Below are positions 28,699 to 38,308 of a stretch of 64,000 bases of DNA, piece after piece. The first letter of the stretch is position 1. Each line of letters begins with the position of its first letter. The notes under the pieces were generated by a model. The model did no database searches. It saw nothing but the letters and a program-made list of their open reading frames with translations, and was not told where the DNA came from. The stretch lies in NCBI GenBank assembly GCA_903889565.1, contig CAISYC010000005.1:142921-206920 (forward strand), in the 5' to 3' direction. Source of the DNA: an uncultured beta proteobacterium (GTDB taxonomy: Bacteria > Pseudomonadota > Gammaproteobacteria > Burkholderiales > SG8-41). The translations under genes were made by a program, and so were the position numbers.

Positions 28699-29898
28699 AT
28701 GACCCGCCCGCTCGACAACGTCACCATTATCGATCTGACCCACGCCCTCGCCGGCCCCTATTGTTCGACCATGCTGGCCGACTACGGCGCCAATGTGATC
28801 AAACTCGAACCGCCGGGCGCGGGCGACCTCGCGCGCGCATGGGGCTCGCCGGTGCCGGGCCCGGATTATTCGTACTTCGTCACGATTCATCGCAACAAGC
28901 GCAGCATCGTCGTCGATCTGAAAAAGCCGGAAGGCAAGGCACTCTTCTTCAAGCTGATCGAGAAAGCCGATGTGGTGCTGGAAAACTTCCGTGTCGGTGC
29001 GTTGAACCGTCTCGGCCTCGGCTATGAAGAAGCGAAGAAGCGCAACCGCGGCATCATCTATTGCTCGGTATCCGGCTTCGGTCAGGACGGCCCCTACAAG
29101 GATCGCGCCGCGCTCGACCTGATTCTGCAGGCGGAGTCCGGCATGATCAGCTGCACCGGCGAAGCCGGCGGTCGCGGCGTGCGCTGCGGCGTGTCGATCG
29201 CCGACCTCGCCGCCGGCATGAATGCCGCCTACGGCGTGATGCTGGCACTTCGCATGAAAGAAAAAACCGGCGAAGGCCAGCATATCGACGTCTCGATGAT
29301 GGAAGGCCAGATTTCGCTGTTGTGCACCACCATCGGCAACTATTACGCCAATGGCGAGCTGCCTAAACCGCAGGGCAATGCCTATCCGGTGGTTGTGCCT
29401 TACCAGACCTTTCAAACGAAGACGCGCGACCTCGCGCTCGCCATCGCCGGCCAAAAGCTTTGGAAGATTTTCTGCCCGGTGATCGGCGCGCCCGAACTCA
29501 CCGACGATCCGCTCTATGCGACCGGCCCGCTGCGCATGAAAAACCGCGAATCGCTGGTGCCGAAGCTGCAGGCCATCTTCATGACCCGATCGTACGAGGA
29601 ATGGGAACAACTGCTGCTCGCCAACAACGTGCCGGTCGGCGCCATCAACAACATCGAGCAGGTGATGGAGCACCCGCAGATCAAGGCGCGCGGCGTCATG
29701 ATCGAAACCGCGCATCCGAAAGCCGGCAAGGTCAAACAGGTGCGCTCGCCGCTGCGGCTGCCCGCGATGCCGCCGATGCCGGACACGCCGGCGCCGCTGC
29801 ACGGCCAGCACAGCTCGGAAATCCTGCGTGAGGTTTTGAAGCTCGACGACGACGCAATTGCCGCGCTTAAAAAAGCCGGCGTTGTCGGCGGCGACTAG
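28699..29898 (+). CDS. CaiB/BaiF family CoA-transferase
   Basis: MTRPLDNVTIIDLTHALAGPYCSTMLADYGANVIKLEPPGAGDLARAWG...; ORF-track start at 27184 is an artefactual extension. Confidence 0.93.
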   Translation: MTRPLDNVTIIDLTHALAGPYCSTMLADYGANVIKLEPPGAGDLARAWGSPVPGPDYSYFVTIHRNKRSIVVDLKKPEGKALFFKLIEKADVVLENFRVGALNRLGLGYEEAKKRNRGIIYCSVSGFGQDGPYKDRAALDLILQAESGMISCTGEAGGRGVRCGVSIADLAAGMNAAYGVMLALRMKEKTGEGQHIDVSMMEGQISLLCTTIGNYYANGELPKPQGNAYPVVVPYQTFQTKTRDLALAIAGQKLWKIFCPVIGAPELTDDPLYATGPLRMKNRESLVPKLQAIFMTRSYEEWEQLLLANNVPVGAINNIEQVMEHPQIKARGVMIETAHPKAGKVKQVRSPLRLPAMPPMPDTPAPLHGQHSSEILREVLKLDDDAIAALKKAGVVGGD

Positions 29899-29919
29899 AG
29901 GCCTCGCACTCGCGATGTC

Positions 29920-29960
29920 GTCATACCCGCGAATGCGGGTATCCAGAAGAGAATCCGGGG
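29920..29960. repeat. Small palindromic intergenic repeat
   Basis: atacccgc-gaat-gcgggtat inverted repeat (29923-29942) followed by 'ccagaagagaatccgggg'. Confidence 0.55.
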
Positions 29961-29990
29961 CGCCGCCTTCAGGGGCGTGACAGCCCTGGT

Positions 29991-30986
29991 TTACTTCGGC
30001 TTCTGGATGAAGCCGACGCCGGTCAGGAAAACAATCATCTCTTCGCGGTTGCGCGCGAGATAACGCGCGAAGTCGGCGCCATTCATATAGATGTCTTCAT
30101 AGGCATTGCGCCGCGCGAAATCCTTCCACGCCGGATGCTCGTGCACGCGCTTCAATACCGCCTCCATCGTCACGACGGCCTCCCTCGGCACGCCCGCCGG
30201 CATCGCAAAACCGCGACCGGTACCGGTGACGATCGGGTAACCCATCTCCTTCATGGTCGGCACCGCGGTTGCGACGGCCGCGCGTTTGTCGGTTGTCACG
30301 GCAAGCAGGCGCAACCTGCCGCCCTCGACCAGCGGCATCGTTTCGCTGATATTTTCGGTCGTCAGCAGCACGTGGCCGCCGACCACCGCCAGCGCGGCGT
30401 CCATGCCGCTTTTGAATATCACGCTCTTGAATTTCGCGCCGAGATCGCGCTCCATCAGGAACAGCACCTGGCGACCGAAACCCGTCGCCGAAGTGACGCC
30501 CGCCGATTGTGTGTTCGGCTCGCGCCTGGCAGCCTCGATCAATTCCCTGACGTTGGTGTATTTCGAATCGGCCGCCACCGCAACGACCTGCGCGTCGAGA
30601 CCGAAAAACGCCAGCGGCGTGAAATTCTCCAGTCCCAGATCGGTATCAGGCCGCGCCGCCACCGCGAGCAGCGTGCCGGTGCCGACGCCCAATATGTAAT
30701 GGGGATCGCCGTGTTTGCTCTTGATGAAATTGAACGCGATGGCGCCGCCCCCGCCGGTGCGGTTATTGACGTTAACCGGCTGCGGCAATAATTTTTCCTT
30801 GGTGATGATTTCGGTCACCACGCGCGCAAACTGGTCGGGGCCGCCGCCGGGTCCGCTGTGCACCACGAATTCGACCGGTTTCGACGGAAATGTCTGCGCG
30901 CCCGATGATGCAGCCGCCAGCAACAACGCCAGCAGCGCTGCGCGCCGCCGGCAGCGCGCGTCAAAATGACTGCTGTGCACGGGCAT
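29991..30986 (-). CDS. Bug/TctC-type solute-binding protein
   Basis: QTFPSKPVEFVVHSGPGGGPDQFARVVTEIITKEKLLPQPVNVNNRTGGGGAIAFNF. Confidence 0.9.
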   Translation of the reverse strand: MPVHSSHFDARCRRRAALLALLLAAASSGAQTFPSKPVEFVVHSGPGGGPDQFARVVTEIITKEKLLPQPVNVNNRTGGGGAIAFNFIKSKHGDPHYILGVGTGTLLAVAARPDTDLGLENFTPLAFFGLDAQVVAVAADSKYTNVRELIEAARREPNTQSAGVTSATGFGRQVLFLMERDLGAKFKSVIFKSGMDAALAVVGGHVLLTTENISETMPLVEGGRLRLLAVTTDKRAAVATAVPTMKEMGYPIVTGTGRGFAMPAGVPREAVVTMEAVLKRVHEHPAWKDFARRNAYEDIYMNGADFARYLARNREEMIVFLTGVGFIQKPK

Positions 30987-31015
30987 TCCCCTCGTTATTC
31001 GATAAGACCCGGATC

Positions 31016-31993
31016 TTATTCCGGTTGTATCTTCGCCGCGCGGACGATTTCGGCGTATTTGCGGATCTCTGCTTTGACGAAGCCGCCGAACTCGAGCGGC
31101 GTGTCGGCAACCGGATCATAACCGGCGGCGACGATCGCCTCGCGGATACGCGGCAGCTGCAATGCTTGTCGTATTTCGGCGTACATCCGTTGCACGACGG
31201 CTGACGGCGTTTTCGCCGGCGCAAACCAGCCGTCCCAGTTGCCAACAAAACGGTATCCGGGCACGGTTTCGCCGATGGTCGGCACCTCGGGCAATGCCGC
31301 CAACCGCGCGGTGCCTGTGAAGCCCAGTGCCTTGACGCGACCGGTCTTGATGTACTGGGTGGCAATGATGGGCGGCGCAAAACTCAGCTGCACTTCGCCG
31401 CCGAGCAATGCGGTCACCGCGGGCGCCGCGCCCTTGTAAGCGATATGCAGCAGTTCGACGCCGGCGCGCAGGTTGAACAATTCACCGGCCAGATGCTGAC
31501 CATTGCCGAAACCCGGCGTGCCATACGCAATGCGGCTACCCTTTTTCGCCAGTGCGATAAGTTCCGCCACCGTATTGGCCGGCACTCCGGCGTTGGCGAT
31601 CAGCATGTAGCCGCTGCCCAGCGCCAGATTGGTCACCGGCAGGATGTCGCGCTCGGTGTCGTAGGGCAGCTTGCGGTAAACACTGGGGTTGATCGTAATG
31701 GCGACTGTGTTGACCAGCCAGGTATAGCCGTCGGGCTGCGCCTTGGCCACGATGTCGGTAGCGATGATGCCGTTGGCGCCGGCACGGTTATCGACCACCA
31801 GCGACCAGCCGGTCTGCTTTTCGATTTGCGCCGCCACCGGACGCCCGATCAGGTCGGCGGCGCCGCCGGGCGCGCCGGAGACGACGATGCGGACCGGGCG
31901 CGCCGGATACTCTGCCGCGATCACCGGCACAGCCAACGCCACGACCATCACCGAGCATCCTGCCACTCCACACACGCTCGCAGGACGCATCAT
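31016..31993 (-). CDS. Bug/TctC-type solute-binding protein
   Basis: AEYPARPVRIVVSGAPGGAADLIGRPVAAQIEKQTGWSLVVDNRAGANGIIATDI. Confidence 0.92.
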   Translation of the reverse strand: MMRPASVCGVAGCSVMVVALAVPVIAAEYPARPVRIVVSGAPGGAADLIGRPVAAQIEKQTGWSLVVDNRAGANGIIATDIVAKAQPDGYTWLVNTVAITINPSVYRKLPYDTERDILPVTNLALGSGYMLIANAGVPANTVAELIALAKKGSRIAYGTPGFGNGQHLAGELFNLRAGVELLHIAYKGAAPAVTALLGGEVQLSFAPPIIATQYIKTGRVKALGFTGTARLAALPEVPTIGETVPGYRFVGNWDGWFAPAKTPSAVVQRMYAEIRQALQLPRIREAIVAAGYDPVADTPLEFGGFVKAEIRKYAEIVRAAKIQPE

Positions 31994-33370
31994 TTATCCC
32001 CGGTACAGTTTACGCAAGGCGCAGATGTCCTTGATGCGGTCGAGTTCCCAGATCTCGGCAATCAGGTTTTCGGCGCCGCGCCTGCCAAGCACAGGGCCCA
32101 TCAAGTCGAGGGCCTTCTCGGCCTCGTCTTCGCGCGTGACGGGATTCTCGTAGCTGCCCTTGGCCGCCATCGTTTGATGAGTGAGTGTACGCCCGTCCTT
32201 CAGAGCAATCGTCATGACACAGCGCCAGCGCCTCTGCGGATCAGTCAAAGCGGGGTCGCCGACCGCCTCTATGCATTCTTTTAGCGCCAGCACGCGGGAA
32301 TCCTTCATGCGTGCGAAGTCATGCGCCGACGCCGACGTCACGGTGCCATCCAGCAACATGAGCGCGAGCAGATGGCGGATCGAAATATTCGGCATATCGC
32401 GGTTATTGACGATCTCAAGCTCCTTGTCCGGTATGCGTGCGACAACTTTCTTTACATCGGCCGCCTTCAATCCGTGTTGCCTGATCATTTCGCGCAGTAC
32501 GTGCAATGGTCCCTGGATCGGACCGCCGACCGGCCAGCATTTGATGGCCGATGTCAGCATCTTGTAATCGCGCCCAAGATCGCGCGTGAGTTCGGCGCGG
32601 TCGGCGGCGGGCTCGAACGCATAGAAGAAGTCGCGTTCACCGGAAAAAATGTCCTCTACACCCGTGAAACCGTGTGCGGCTAGCAGCGCGGAGACAACAC
32701 CGTTATGCGCCGGCATCCCGCCCCCGGCAAATGATTTCTGAATATGTTCCGGGTCGCGCAGAACTGCGGCGAGACCCGCTGCCTGCTGACCGCAATACGA
32801 GAGGGCAAAGCGGGTCTTCTGCTCATCGAGTTTGAGCAGCGCTGCGGCTGCGGCAGTCGCGCCGAATGCGCCGCCGAATGCGCCGCTGTAATGACCGGCG
32901 CGTTGAAACTCAATTGCCTTGAGCGCCAGCATCATGCGTGCGCAGACATCGTAACCGAGAACAACTGCGCGCAATAGCGCAGTGCCGGAACAGTGCCCGC
33001 TTTCGCCAATGGCAAGCGCAGCCGGCAGCACATTCCGCCCCGGGTGCGTCAGCGAAGCAGGATGCGTGTCGTCCATTTCGTCAGCGTGCGCAAACATGCC
33101 GTTTGCCAGCGCCGCTGCGGGCAGCGAACTCAATAGTCTCGTACCAACAATGCCGACAGCCGGCTTTCCACCGACCGACTTCACGTATGCGAGAACTTTT
33201 TTCCCCGGCGTCAGACGCGATCCGGCAATAATGGCTGCAAAAGTATCGAGCGTATGGAGCTTCGCGCGTTCAATCACCGGTTTGGGCAGCGGCTTTTTGA
33301 TTGCGCGGGCGATATAGGCGCTCAATTGCTGTGTGATCGGAGAAATTTCAGCGCTTTTCTTTTTCACCAT
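31994..33370 (-). CDS. MmgE/PrpD family protein (no signal peptide)
   Basis: KLHTLDTFAAIIAGSRLTPGKKVLAYVKSVGGK...MFAHADEMDDTHPASLTHPGRNVLPAALAIGE; start assigned at MVKKKSAEIS. Confidence 0.88.
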   Translation of the reverse strand: MVKKKSAEISPITQQLSAYIARAIKKPLPKPVIERAKLHTLDTFAAIIAGSRLTPGKKVLAYVKSVGGKPAVGIVGTRLLSSLPAAALANGMFAHADEMDDTHPASLTHPGRNVLPAALAIGESGHCSGTALLRAVVLGYDVCARMMLALKAIEFQRAGHYSGAFGGAFGATAAAAALLKLDEQKTRFALSYCGQQAAGLAAVLRDPEHIQKSFAGGGMPAHNGVVSALLAAHGFTGVEDIFSGERDFFYAFEPAADRAELTRDLGRDYKMLTSAIKCWPVGGPIQGPLHVLREMIRQHGLKAADVKKVVARIPDKELEIVNNRDMPNISIRHLLALMLLDGTVTSASAHDFARMKDSRVLALKECIEAVGDPALTDPQRRWRCVMTIALKDGRTLTHQTMAAKGSYENPVTREDEAEKALDLMGPVLGRRGAENLIAEIWELDRIKDICALRKLYRG

Positions 33371-33419
33371 GTTTTCCCGGGTCATTAAAGGAATTAATTT
33401 TAAAAAAAATGGCGTCGCA

Positions 33420-34424
33420 TTACTTCGCCAACCCCAGCTCGCCCAGAATTGCACGCAGTTCGACAAATTGCTGGTCCATGAATTTCCGGGTTTGCTGACT
33501 GTCGAGGTAGGTGTCACCAAGCAGGTTGGTTTCAATGTCGCTTTTCCACGCGCCGGTCTTTACGATTTTGGCGAAAGCATCGTTCCAGAATCGGATATGT
33601 TGGTCGCTCATGCCCTTCGGTCCGATGACCGTGCGCCAGTTCGCGAAAACGGCGGAAACACCCATTTCTTTCCAGGTCGGTATCGCGGACATCGCGCCGC
33701 CGAGCCGCGTATCTGACGACACGCCCAGAATCCGGACCTTGCCGGCCTGCATCAACTGCAACATCGCCGATACCGGATTGGCGACAACATCGACGTGTCC
33801 ACCCATCAAAGCCGTCACCGCCTCCGCCGAACCATTGAAAATCACGACTTTTAGCCGCTTGATGTTGCCGCCGGCCGCACGCGCCAGCAATGCCGCAGCA
33901 ATATGGTTGTGATTGCCCGCGGAATTGGCGAGTGCAATACTGACCGAACCCGTATCGATTTTGAACCGCGAAAGCAGGTCGCGGCCGGTTTTCAGCGGCG
34001 ACTCCGCGCTAACCGTGAAACCGACGTAATCGGCCCCCATCTGTGCCAATGGGGTCAGTTCGGTGTAATTCACCGGGCTGACGCCGATAAGATAACTGGT
34101 GATAATGCTGGGCGACGACACCATAATATAGCTGCCATTGCCTGCATGCTGGTTCAAATAGTTCAATGCAATGGCGCCGCCGCCGCCGGGTTTGTTGACC
34201 ACTACTGCCGGCGCGGCCAATAATTTTTCCTCGCGTAACAAACGCTCGATCAGGCGCGCCATCGCATCACTGCTGCTGCCGGCCGACGTAGCGACGATGA
34301 TTTCGACATGCTGGTCCGGTTTCCACGCCGGCACCGCAGCAATACATTCGGCACCAACAATGGACAGCAAAAACGCTGTCGCGATCCGCCAGTACGCGTA
34401 ATTCGATGGATTGTCATGAATCAT
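33420..34424 (-). CDS. Bug/TctC-type solute-binding protein
   Basis: PAWKPDQHVEIIVATSAGSSSDAMARLIERLLREEKLLAAPAVVVNKPGGGGAIALNYLNQ; start placed at MIHDNPSNYAYWR. Confidence 0.88.
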   Translation of the reverse strand: MIHDNPSNYAYWRIATAFLLSIVGAECIAAVPAWKPDQHVEIIVATSAGSSSDAMARLIERLLREEKLLAAPAVVVNKPGGGGAIALNYLNQHAGNGSYIMVSSPSIITSYLIGVSPVNYTELTPLAQMGADYVGFTVSAESPLKTGRDLLSRFKIDTGSVSIALANSAGNHNHIAAALLARAAGGNIKRLKVVIFNGSAEAVTALMGGHVDVVANPVSAMLQLMQAGKVRILGVSSDTRLGGAMSAIPTWKEMGVSAVFANWRTVIGPKGMSDQHIRFWNDAFAKIVKTGAWKSDIETNLLGDTYLDSQQTRKFMDQQFVELRAILGELGLAK

Positions 34425-34455
34425 TACTGCTCCTCCAGTTGCCATAGCTCCGAAT

Positions 34456-35415
34456 TCAATCAGAATGAATTTTCGCTTCGTTGATGACAACGCTCCAGGT
34501 CTTCATTTCTTTGTCAATGTATTTACCGGTGTCATGCGGGGAAAGTCCCGCCACTTCAAAACCGAGGTCGGCGATACGTGAAGAAACTTCGGGTTTTTTG
34601 AGGACAGCCAAAATATCAAAGTTGATCATGGCAACAAGCGCTGTTGGCATATTATTTGGCCCCATCAGCGCGTACCAGTTATCCACCGCATAGCCCGCTA
34701 CGCCAGCTTCCGCGATCGTCGGCACCTCAGGCATCGGGGCGGCGCGCTTCGCACCCGCCACCGCCAGCGCGCGCAGGCGGTTGGCCCTGACATGCTGAAT
34801 CACCGCACCGACTGCGGTAAACAACAACGGCGTCTGCCCGGCGACAATGGCAGCCGTCGCCGCACCTGCCCCCTTGTACGGCACGTGCACAAGATTGATC
34901 GAGGCCATTCGCTTGAGCAATTCCATGCACAAGTGACCCGTGCTGCCGCTGCCCGACGACGCATAGTTCAAGAGTCCCGGCTGCTCCTTTGCCAGCGCAA
35001 TCAATTCTTTTACCGAACGAACCGGCAATGACGGATGAGCAACCAATGCGTTGGCTGACATCGCGATCATGATAATCGGGGTAAATTCCCTCGCGGTATC
35101 GTAGGGCAGATTTCTGTTGAGAAATGGGTTGGTCGCAAAGCCAGGCGCAACCAGCAACAACGTGTATCCGTCTGCCGTCGCACGCGCAACTATCTCGGTG
35201 CCGATGATACCGCCGGCGCCCGCGCGGTTATCAATCACGATCTGCTGTTGCCATTTCTCGGCCAACGCCGGCGCAACCACACGCGCAAGCAAGTCCAGCG
35301 CGCCGCCGGGAGTCGATGGCACCACTATGCGCAATGAGTGGACTGGAAAACCGGCAGCATGCGCACTCATCATTGCCATAAATCCTACGACCAACATGCA
35401 AAGACGCTGCTTCAT
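34456..35415 (-). CDS. Bug/TctC-type solute-binding protein
   Basis: AGFPVHSLRIVVPSTPGGALDLLARVVAPALAEKWQQQIVIDNRAGAGGIIGTEIVA. Confidence 0.92.
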   Translation of the reverse strand: MKQRLCMLVVGFMAMMSAHAAGFPVHSLRIVVPSTPGGALDLLARVVAPALAEKWQQQIVIDNRAGAGGIIGTEIVARATADGYTLLLVAPGFATNPFLNRNLPYDTAREFTPIIMIAMSANALVAHPSLPVRSVKELIALAKEQPGLLNYASSGSGSTGHLCMELLKRMASINLVHVPYKGAGAATAAIVAGQTPLLFTAVGAVIQHVRANRLRALAVAGAKRAAPMPEVPTIAEAGVAGYAVDNWYALMGPNNMPTALVAMINFDILAVLKKPEVSSRIADLGFEVAGLSPHDTGKYIDKEMKTWSVVINEAKIHSD

Positions 35416-35417
35416 GT

Positions 35418-36374
35418 TTAATCCGTTCTAATGCCTGCCGCGCGAATGATTTTGCCGCTGCGCGCCATGTCCGCCTTGATCGCGGCAGCAAATTCCGCGG
35501 GCGTGCTGGTCTGGACGTCGATGCCGGATTTAAGCAATCGATCCCGTGTTTCCACCGTGTTGAGCACTGCCACGGTCTCTGCGTTCAGACGCGCAATGAT
35601 CGCGCGCGGTGTCGCCGCCGGCGCAAACAACCCGAGTGTCGATTCAGAAGCGTAGCCCGGCAGTCCCGAGGCCGCGACCGTCGGCAAACCCGGCATGACT
35701 GACGATGGCTGTGCAGTAGTCACAGCCAGCGCGCGCAACCGTCCGGCGCTCACATGCGGCGCCGCCGAGGTGGCGGTGGCAAACATGACTTCGACGCGGC
35801 CGCTGACGACGTCATTGAGCGCAAGTGCCGCACCCTTGTAGTTGACCTGCACCAGATTGACACCGGCCATCGCCTTGAACAGTTCACCTGCAATGTGATT
35901 CGAATTGCCGGCGCCCGAAGTCGCGTAATTAAGTGCGCCCGGTTTTTCCTTGGCCAGCGCGATCAACTCCTGCACCGATCTGACCGGCAACGCGGGATGG
36001 ACCACGAGCACGTTAGGTACCGTCGCGGCGAGCGTCACCGGCGCAAAGTCGCGCAACGGATCGAACGGCATGCTGTCACGCATGAAGGGCGACAGCCAGA
36101 TCACGATACCCGCCAGCATCAATGTATGCCCGTCAGGCGGCGCTTTGGCCACAATCTCGCCGGGCACCATACCGCCGGGCCGGTTGTCCACAATTACCTG
36201 CTGATTCAGGCGGGCTGTCAGGCCGAGCGCAACCACGCGTGCGGTGAAATCGCCGGCACCGCCGACGCCGGACGCAAGCAAGCGAACCGGCCTGGTCGGG
36301 TACTGCTGTGCGAAGGCGGTGCCGGCCGCGATTGCCGCATACAACAGAACGTTTGCATGCGCCCGCGGGTTCAT
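35418..36374 (-). CDS. Bug/TctC-type solute-binding protein
   Basis: QQYPTRPVRLLASGVGGAGDFTARVVALGLTARLNQQVIVDNRPGGMVPGEIVAK. Confidence 0.92.
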   Translation of the reverse strand: MNPRAHANVLLYAAIAAGTAFAQQYPTRPVRLLASGVGGAGDFTARVVALGLTARLNQQVIVDNRPGGMVPGEIVAKAPPDGHTLMLAGIVIWLSPFMRDSMPFDPLRDFAPVTLAATVPNVLVVHPALPVRSVQELIALAKEKPGALNYATSGAGNSNHIAGELFKAMAGVNLVQVNYKGAALALNDVVSGRVEVMFATATSAAPHVSAGRLRALAVTTAQPSSVMPGLPTVAASGLPGYASESTLGLFAPAATPRAIIARLNAETVAVLNTVETRDRLLKSGIDVQTSTPAEFAAAIKADMARSGKIIRAAGIRTD

Positions 36375-36377
36375 CGC

Positions 36378-37220
36378 TTATTCGCGGCAGACTATGCCGT
36401 CGTGTTGCGCGGCGAAGTGCAGCAGCGCCGTCGCGCAGGTCACCGGTTCGATCGTGTTGATCGCGTGAAAGCGTGATGCGAGCCGGATCACTTGCGCATG
36501 CGGAACGTTGGCCTTCAGGATTTCGATCTGCTCATCGCCGGAAATAGGACCAGCCGTCGGATAAAGACCCAGCATCGGCGCCTTGATACGCGGCAGGAAC
36601 GGCATCAGGTCGAGACCGTGCGAATAGTTATATGTAGCGACCAGCACCTCGACATCCGCCTCACCCATTTCATCGACGAACCATTTCATCATGCCGGGAT
36701 CGGCATCCGGCGGAAAACGGCGCCCGGCGTTCGACGCCGCTGCCCAGCCGCGCGCGCCCATCTTGCGCAGCGCCTCGGCGCGCGAGGCATGACCGTACAT
36801 CGATGCCTTTTCATCCTTGCCATGCAGATGCATCGGCGACGAGACGATGGTCAGGGTACGAAACAGTTCGGGGCGCTCGGCCGCGAACGCCATGCCGAGG
36901 ATGCCGCCCAGCGATTCGCCGCAATAATGCACGGGGCCGCCGCCCAGCTCGCCAACCAGCGCGCTGAAATCGTCGATATAGGCGGCGAGGTTGACGTCGC
37001 GCTTGAGATCGAAATCGCGCGACGACAAACCAAGCCCGCGCAGATCGGGTCGCACCACTTTGTAAAAGCGCGCGAGGTAAGGCACCCAGCTGTACCAGAC
37101 CTTGTGCGAGCGCGCGAAGCCGTGCTGCAGCACCAGGAACGGTGCGTTCTTCCACGGGTCGGTGAAATCGTCGATTGTGTAATGCAGGGTCGGCTTACCC
37201 GCGCGCTCCAGATACGGCAT
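36378..37220 (-). CDS. Alpha/beta-hydrolase (paralogue of 22936-23784)
   Basis: LHYTIDDFTDPWKNAPFLVLQHGFARSHKVWYSWVPYLARFYKVVRPDLRGLG..., GESLGG elbow. Confidence 0.88.
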   Translation of the reverse strand: MPYLERAGKPTLHYTIDDFTDPWKNAPFLVLQHGFARSHKVWYSWVPYLARFYKVVRPDLRGLGLSSRDFDLKRDVNLAAYIDDFSALVGELGGGPVHYCGESLGGILGMAFAAERPELFRTLTIVSSPMHLHGKDEKASMYGHASRAEALRKMGARGWAAASNAGRRFPPDADPGMMKWFVDEMGEADVEVLVATYNYSHGLDLMPFLPRIKAPMLGLYPTAGPISGDEQIEILKANVPHAQVIRLASRFHAINTIEPVTCATALLHFAAQHDGIVCRE

Positions 37221-37290
37221 TGCAGCTCCTCGAAAATCTTTTTTTAGGTATGTGGCGATTCTAACGCGCCGGCACTGCGGCAAAGCGCAT

Positions 37291-38295
37291 TCAATCCAGA
37301 TGCGCCCCGGTCGCTTTCACCACCTTCGCCCATTTCTCGAGTTCGGCGCGCATCATTTTTTCAAAGGCGGCCGGTGTGCCGGCGACGACCTCGGCGCCAT
37401 CGTCCTGCAATTTCTGCCGTACCTCGGGCGTATTCAGAATGGCGACGATTTCGCGATTGAGTCGATCAACAACGGGTTTGGGCGTGCCGGCCGGCGCGAG
37501 CACGCCGTACCAGGTGGCGACGTCGTACCCCGGCACGCCGCTCTCCGCAACCGTCGGCACGTCAGGCAGCGCCACAACGCGATGCAACGAGGTCACAGCC
37601 AGTGCGCGCACGCGCCCGGCGCGCAGCACTGACTGAATCGGCAACATGCCGGCGAACATCGCCTGAATCTGGCCGCCCAGCAGATCGATGACCGCCGGTC
37701 CCATGCCCTTGTACGGGATGTGCTGCGCCGGCAGGCCCGTCATGTATTTGAACAGTTCGATCGACATGTGCGCACCGCTGCCGTTGCCGGCGGAACCGAA
37801 ATTCAGTTTCGACGAGTTAGCCCGGCCGTAAGCAATCAACTCGCGCGCGGTAGTGACCGGCAGTTGCGGATTGACCACCAGCACCAGCGGTGCCGTTGTC
37901 ACCTGCGTGATCGGCGCGAAATCATCGACGGCGCGGTAGCCGGCCTTCGGATTCAAGCCCGGATTCGTCGTGTGCGACGAATAGGCCATCAGCAGCGTGT
38001 AACCGTCGGCCGGTGCCTTGGCGGTGATTTCGGCGGCAACCACGCCGCCGGCGCCGCCGCGGTTATCGATGACGATGCTGCCCTTCAATGCCTCGGCAAG
38101 GCGCGGCGCAATGATGCGCGAAAGAAAATCCGTCGAACCGCCCGGCGGCGCCGGCGTGATCAGGCGGATCGGACGGTTCGGATAATCGCCGGAAGCGATC
38201 TTCTCGGCAGCCGGCGCAACGTGCGCCGCCGACAGAAACAGCGCAAACAAAACCGCAGATGCAATGCCTGAATTTCGATTCATAAGCGCTCGCAA
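37291..38295 (-). CDS. Bug/TctC-type solute-binding protein
   Basis: GDYPNRPIRLITPAPPGGSTDFLSRIIAPRLAEALKGSIVIDNRGGAGGVVAAEITAK. Confidence 0.93.
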   Translation of the reverse strand: MRALMNRNSGIASAVLFALFLSAAHVAPAAEKIASGDYPNRPIRLITPAPPGGSTDFLSRIIAPRLAEALKGSIVIDNRGGAGGVVAAEITAKAPADGYTLLMAYSSHTTNPGLNPKAGYRAVDDFAPITQVTTAPLVLVVNPQLPVTTARELIAYGRANSSKLNFGSAGNGSGAHMSIELFKYMTGLPAQHIPYKGMGPAVIDLLGGQIQAMFAGMLPIQSVLRAGRVRALAVTSLHRVVALPDVPTVAESGVPGYDVATWYGVLAPAGTPKPVVDRLNREIVAILNTPEVRQKLQDDGAEVVAGTPAAFEKMMRAELEKWAKVVKATGAHLD

Positions 38296-38308
38296 TTGGA
38301 TTGCCGGA